In this document: piece by piece, positions 60,713 through 64,000 of the stretch
How the letters are laid out: each line of letters starts with the position of its first letter
Numbering within the stretch: position 1 is the first letter of the stretch
Assembly: GCA_032622095.1 (NCBI GenBank)
Contig: CP136063.1
Span: forward strand, 81,755,980-81,819,979
Length of the DNA stretch: 64,000 nucleotides
DNA from: Siphonodentalium dalli
Taxonomy: Eukaryota > Mollusca > Scaphopoda > Gadilida > Siphonodentaliidae
Reading direction: 5' to 3'
Translations under genes and position numbers: made by a program
Notes under the pieces: model-generated
Databases searched by the model: none
What the model was told of the DNA's origin: nothing
The model's input: only the letters and a program-made list of their open reading frames with translations

Positions 60713-61174
60713 TATATATATTTAAGATTTGATGGGTCTTTAACTTGGTGTTATCCTATTGATGAGAACTTCCTATATTTATGACGAATTACAGAACAAA
60801 GATTTATCCAATGTTTTGACAGTCTGAATTCCGGGATAAACAGGGACGCTGGGTTCATGGCCTCGTGGTGCACCACATATGAACATTAATAATAACGATA
60901 CATACACGTAGGCCTACACATGTGTGGAAACGAGCGTTCTTATTGTAAGACTAACTTTTTGGCGCGAAAAAACAGCATATAACGTTATCATCAAGAAGAT
61001 GTCACCAAGGGCTGTGTGACGTTGACGTTACGCCACTCTTTGTTCAACCGTATATTGATGTAACTCCATTTGCATATATACCTGAAGGGGAAACCCGAAA
61101 GCTCGTATGTTAAATACATAAAATAGGTCTTAAAAGGTGTTACTCTTCATATTTATTATATATATATATATATA

Positions 61175-61291
61175 TTATTAATTGGTTGTTTCCACATTGG
61201 CCTCGGTCTGTCGTATTGGCCTGAGGCCGCAGGCTAATACGACAGACCGAGGCATCATAACTCGGTCAATGTGGAAACAACCAATTAATAA
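61175..61291. repeat. Long nested hairpin
   Basis: A perfect 25-bp inverted repeat (61175-61199 with 61267-61291; core TTGGTTGTTTCCACATTG) encloses a perfect 18-bp inverted repeat (61200-61217 with 61236-61253; GCCTCGGTCTGTCGTATT). The 18-bp loop GGCCTGAGGCCGCAGGCT contains a further 5-bp GCCTG/CAGGC stem. Only a 13-base bulge, ATCATAACTCGGT, breaks the symmetry on the right. It is GC-rich in an AT-rich setting and next to a (TA)n tract. Confidence 0.92.
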
Positions 61292-61296
61292 ATATT

Positions 61297-61721
61297 TTAT
61301 TAATTAGCAAAAATGGCAATAATTGTTTCACAGGATGAATATATTAACATAGATATACCATTGTGTTTTATTAAATTAACAATTATTCCAGCAATTGTTT
61401 TCTTGTGAACTTTGTGAAGAACTTGCAGCAATTTCACAGTGCTGTCAGTGCTGTCCACTGGGAATTATACGGAAATAGTTCATCCATGTACATATACATT
61501 AATTCCCAAAAACAGTGACTGTCCGTAATTCATTCGAAATCAACTGCAATCTATCTTCCGTCGACCCAATATACTTTGGCAATCGAGATAATTACGTATG
61601 ACGTCAGTTACGTTACTTTGACTTGTTGGCCGCGTTTTCTAAATATTGGCCGACTTTTTGTTACTTATGACGCGGGCAGCGTTCTACTTATTGCGGCCGA
61701 TAACGTATAGCTAATTAATAA
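61297..61721. mobile_element. Candidate 425-bp MITE
   Basis: TTATTAATTAGC at 61297-61308 and its exact complement GCTAATTAATAA at 61710-61721. No clear target duplication outside the AT-rich ends and no frame inside. Twelve AT-rich bases can match by chance. Confidence 0.35.
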
Positions 61722-61970
61722 ATATACATACTAAGGATATGTGATGTCATAATGGACAAACATTGGACTTCAATAGGAACCATGCTCGTTTATATCCAAC
61801 TCGCGGTGTTCAAAACCCGAATACGAGATTCAAACATCTAGGAACGGATGTACAGTACAGCATGTGGACTTGCCTCAACGGATCAAAACCTGAAGATGCA
61901 AATAATTGCTGAAAGGCCTAGTTTTATCAAATCCAGAATAAAAAACTTCGGACCATGTTCATTTTTCTGA

Positions 61971-62010
<40 letters not shown>

Positions 62011-62012
<2 letters not shown>

Positions 62013-63355
62013 TATGACTATAGCTATATGGGCCATTTAGGCCTGAAACAAACCATTATTATTATCTTCACCATAAACAGGACGATGAAAACAAACAATT
62101 GTGACACTGGTATTTTAATCGATTAACAGATACAAATTTCTCAGCTCATTTACCGATTTTAGTTTCTGTGAAAAACTTTGATATTAACTTAATAAATTCA
62201 CAAAGTTAGGCTACTATTATCTCGGTGCGTAAATGACAATCTAATAAGCAACAAATAAAGGGCATTATAACAGCGCACTGATGTATACGATATTATGATA
62301 ACTCCTTTTGAACTACTGAAAATTAATGTCGATGTCTATTCAACAAGGTCAATGCAACCAAATTAAGAGCTTTGTATGATCGCACTGGTGTTATCCATAT
62401 TATACATAGTGAGTATAAAGTAATCACAGTTGATAAGACTGTTAATACAGACAAATAAGATATTTTAGTCACAATTCATAGTATTATGGTTGAGATTGAG
62501 GATTATTAGCTAAAGGAATCAGTACCCAATTTTACATCTGCATTCTTATATTACGGGGTTCAGTTTTGATAAATTACGACAATAAAACATAAATAATCCG
62601 ATTCAAATTAGTAAGTGAATATTTGCCAATTTGTTTAATATTCGAGCATTGAGTCATTAACAAGCCATACATGGGTCTGCATGGAGGAAGAGCAAGCGTT
62701 GACCTGCTCTAACACCATCTCATATTGTTTGTGATGAATTACATTATAGTTCGGAATAAATACACTGTTTTAGCTAGTGTTGAATAAGATAATGTCGATC
62801 GTATATGGCAAGCTCACAACAGTAAGGCCTTTATACGAGGGCACCGAGGTGTTTGATATAATGACAACTCCATATTAGCTAGTGTTGACAAGGTCAATAC
62901 AAACAGATTGAGGGCTTTGTGTGAAAGCATTGAGGTTTTCGGCATTAGACCTAGTGATAAAGGCCATTCCACACAGCGTGGCTCGTCGAAATAGAACACA
63001 CTGCATGAAATGGGTGCTCGCACATGGCGTGTTAAACCTTTTTGTGAACTTTCGCAATAATTAGTTCATCAAATCCGTAACGCCACATTTAACATAGACC
63101 ACAATGGCATTTATATCCACCAGATACTTAGTTTCCTATTTCTCAGACCTCCTACAACCATTGAGATCGTGTACATCTAACTATAAGACTTGTATTTCAT
63201 TTCTTCTATTTTAGATTCGAATCTTAGATACAACAGAGCCAACGGAGTGAGTTATTTGAGTACAGAGGTTTCACCTCGACAAGAGGGTGAAAACTAATAA
63301 GTATGACATGATGGTGACCATTCATGGTCTTGTACAGACTGATCATTGGTAGGGT
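62011..63355 (+). repeat. Distal paralog of the array unit (single diverged copy)
   Basis: Follows unit 1 from about 2450 to 5440 with large deletions: module c at about 62430-62512, the second half of the internal duplication at about 62780-62965, then a jump to the acceptor region at about 63040-63213 and the terminal exon. It lacks the 390-bp segment and the sequence equivalent to about 3500-4720. Confidence 0.8.
63214..63352 (+). pseudogene. Terminal-exon module of the distal paralog (uninterrupted)
   Basis: Follows TTTCATTTCTTCTATTTTAG at 63213. Reads SYLSTEV and, after frame slips, MMVTIHGLVQTDHW and TAG at 63350-63352. Because the exon here is not split by the 390-bp segment it is the empty-site reference for the array units. 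Confidence 0.6.
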
Positions 63356-63900
63356 AGCCCCCGTCCTCGAATCACCTGCTTTACCCCGTTTAATTGGTCA
63401 AACATCATATTTGCCAACACCCTGCACACCAAACAAACCACTGTCTCCGCGATCACGCAACACCGGTCACCGCTACACAAAACTTTCAGGTATACTTATT
63501 GCCATGATTAAAACGATATACCCGCAGATGCTCGACGCATACCCGCAACCACAAGGCTTGGGCAAATAGTAAATCATATACCCTAAACGTTCATACTCAA
63601 ACCCAAACCAGTTCATCTGTAGCAATGTATCCAACATACCCGCTTCTACTACCCACACTGAACCAGTGTCAATGGCCAACCGAAATATGTGGAGCACTGC
63701 ATCCAACATACCCGCATTGAACTGCAGCAACTGGGAAGCAACCATATACCCGCACACAACCTCTGGGTCCACAACCCACTGACCAGTCAAACTACACGCA
63801 CAACCAATCTAGAGTATAAAAGGACAGGCAAAACCCGCCTCTACCCATGCCATCCTGGTCCTGATGAAGATACACTAGTTATCAAAAGCGCTAGACCATT
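63356..63900 (+). other. C/A-rich block with five ATACCCGC motifs
   Basis: ATACCCGC occurs at 63518, 63539, 63636, 63708 and 63746, three of them as CAACATACCCGC or similar. The plus strand is markedly poor in G runs and rich in C and A, unlike the rest of the window. A TATAAAAGG string lies at 63815-63823. An 81-codon frame (63324-63569) and a 77-codon frame (63689-63922) are open but show no domain. Confidence 0.4.
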
Positions 63901-63949
63901 ACAAGGATTTTGCTACGATTGAGAGCCTCCCTAGAGGATCTCCTCGACT

Positions 63950-64000
63950 ATATTTTAAATTCAAAATGTATTGAAATTACCTTTCGAAAACCGATATCTG
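63950..64000 (+). repeat. Start of another spacer-module copy, cut by the window end
   Basis: AAATGTATTGAAATTACCTT and CGAAAACCGATATCTG match about 48148-48182 (AAATGTATTGAAATTTCCTT, GAAAAACTGATATCTG). The exon-module region therefore continues beyond the window. Confidence 0.65.

Larger units (their letters stand above)
60713..62010. mobile_element. About 1.3-kb insertion in the distal paralog
   Basis: Sequence absent from every array unit separates CCGATTTCTCATATATAT from ATATGACTATAGCTATATGG; the units pass directly from the first to the second. Both edges are (TA)n tracts (60707-60722 and 61976-62006), so target duplications cannot be read. It holds a large hairpin (61175-61291) and an inner 12-bp inverted pair (61297-61308 / 61710-61721). 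No coding frame. Confidence 0.55.

Noticed and set aside
61080-61112. CCTGAAGGGGAAACCCGAAAGCTCG resembles a hammerhead ribozyme core
   Set aside because: The conserved CTGATGA is CTGAAGG here, a change at an essential adenine, and I could not pair a convincing stem I and stem III.
63815-63823. TATAAAAGG as a promoter
   Set aside because: Single TATA string with no other element and no recognisable gene downstream before the window ends.
63858-63895. CTGATGAAGATACACTAGTTATC followed by AAAAGC as a hammerhead-like fold
   Set aside because: GAAA after stem II is missing, and no third stem was found.

Overview
This is eukaryotic, almost certainly animal, nuclear DNA. It is AT-rich, has short degenerate reading frames with GT/AG splice-like signals, carries several classes of DNA-transposon relics, and shows no operons or bacterial genes. 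A marine invertebrate, perhaps a mollusc, is my best guess. That rests on the look of the dispersed repeats (for example the AGAGTTATCTCCC-type motif in the MITE pair near 51 and 55 kb) and on the transposase and endonuclease families present. The guess is weak. No intact host gene can be defended anywhere in the window.

Layout. 1-2058: left flank, of which about 938-2058 is paralogous to 59.3-60.6 kb. 2059-45897: a head-to-tail array of 13 units of about 3.23 kb, roughly two thirds of the window. Unit 1 is 3808 bp because it keeps about 70 bp lost elsewhere and carries a 493-bp TTAA-flanked insert. Unit 7 is 4415 bp because it carries a 1186-bp hAT-type element. 45898-50080: right flank, a string of degenerate exon modules, a C2H2-like finger and a 155-160 bp satellite. 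50080-56040: a mobile-element region with a promoter-like block, two copies of one MITE, a decayed Mutator-type transposase and an antisense HNH/His-Me endonuclease fragment. 56040-56780: second copy of the finger module. 56780-59290: decayed Ty3/gypsy integrase tail and other coding debris. 59300-63355: one diverged copy of left flank plus array unit, interrupted by a hairpin-bearing insertion. 63356-64000: a C/A-rich block with five ATACCCGC motifs, then the start of another copy of the flank module.

The main observation is that the array and its flanks are built from one recurring gene-tail module. A terminal exon ending in a peptide like DMVVTIHGLLVETEHW-stop recurs about four times in each unit, several times in the right flank and in the distal paralog. 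A second module encodes a MLGRGAG-like peptide. Between them the flank copies preserve a splice donor, a branch/acceptor region and, at 49085/49086, the joined intron-less junction. The locus therefore looks like nested duplication of the 3' end of an unidentified gene, with at least one spliced copy, followed by macrosatellite amplification. Inside the array the reading frames carry frameshifting indels and mostly replacement changes between units, so I read them as non-coding passengers.

Comparing units gives a partial history. A 390-bp segment flanked by GCAGAGCC entered the terminal exon before amplification. Units 2-13 share a 70-bp deletion. Adjacent pairs (4/5, 9/10, 11/12) share private variants about 3.23 kb apart. 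Units 11 and 13 are chimeras of two subfamilies. The hAT and TTAA insertions each occur in a single unit.
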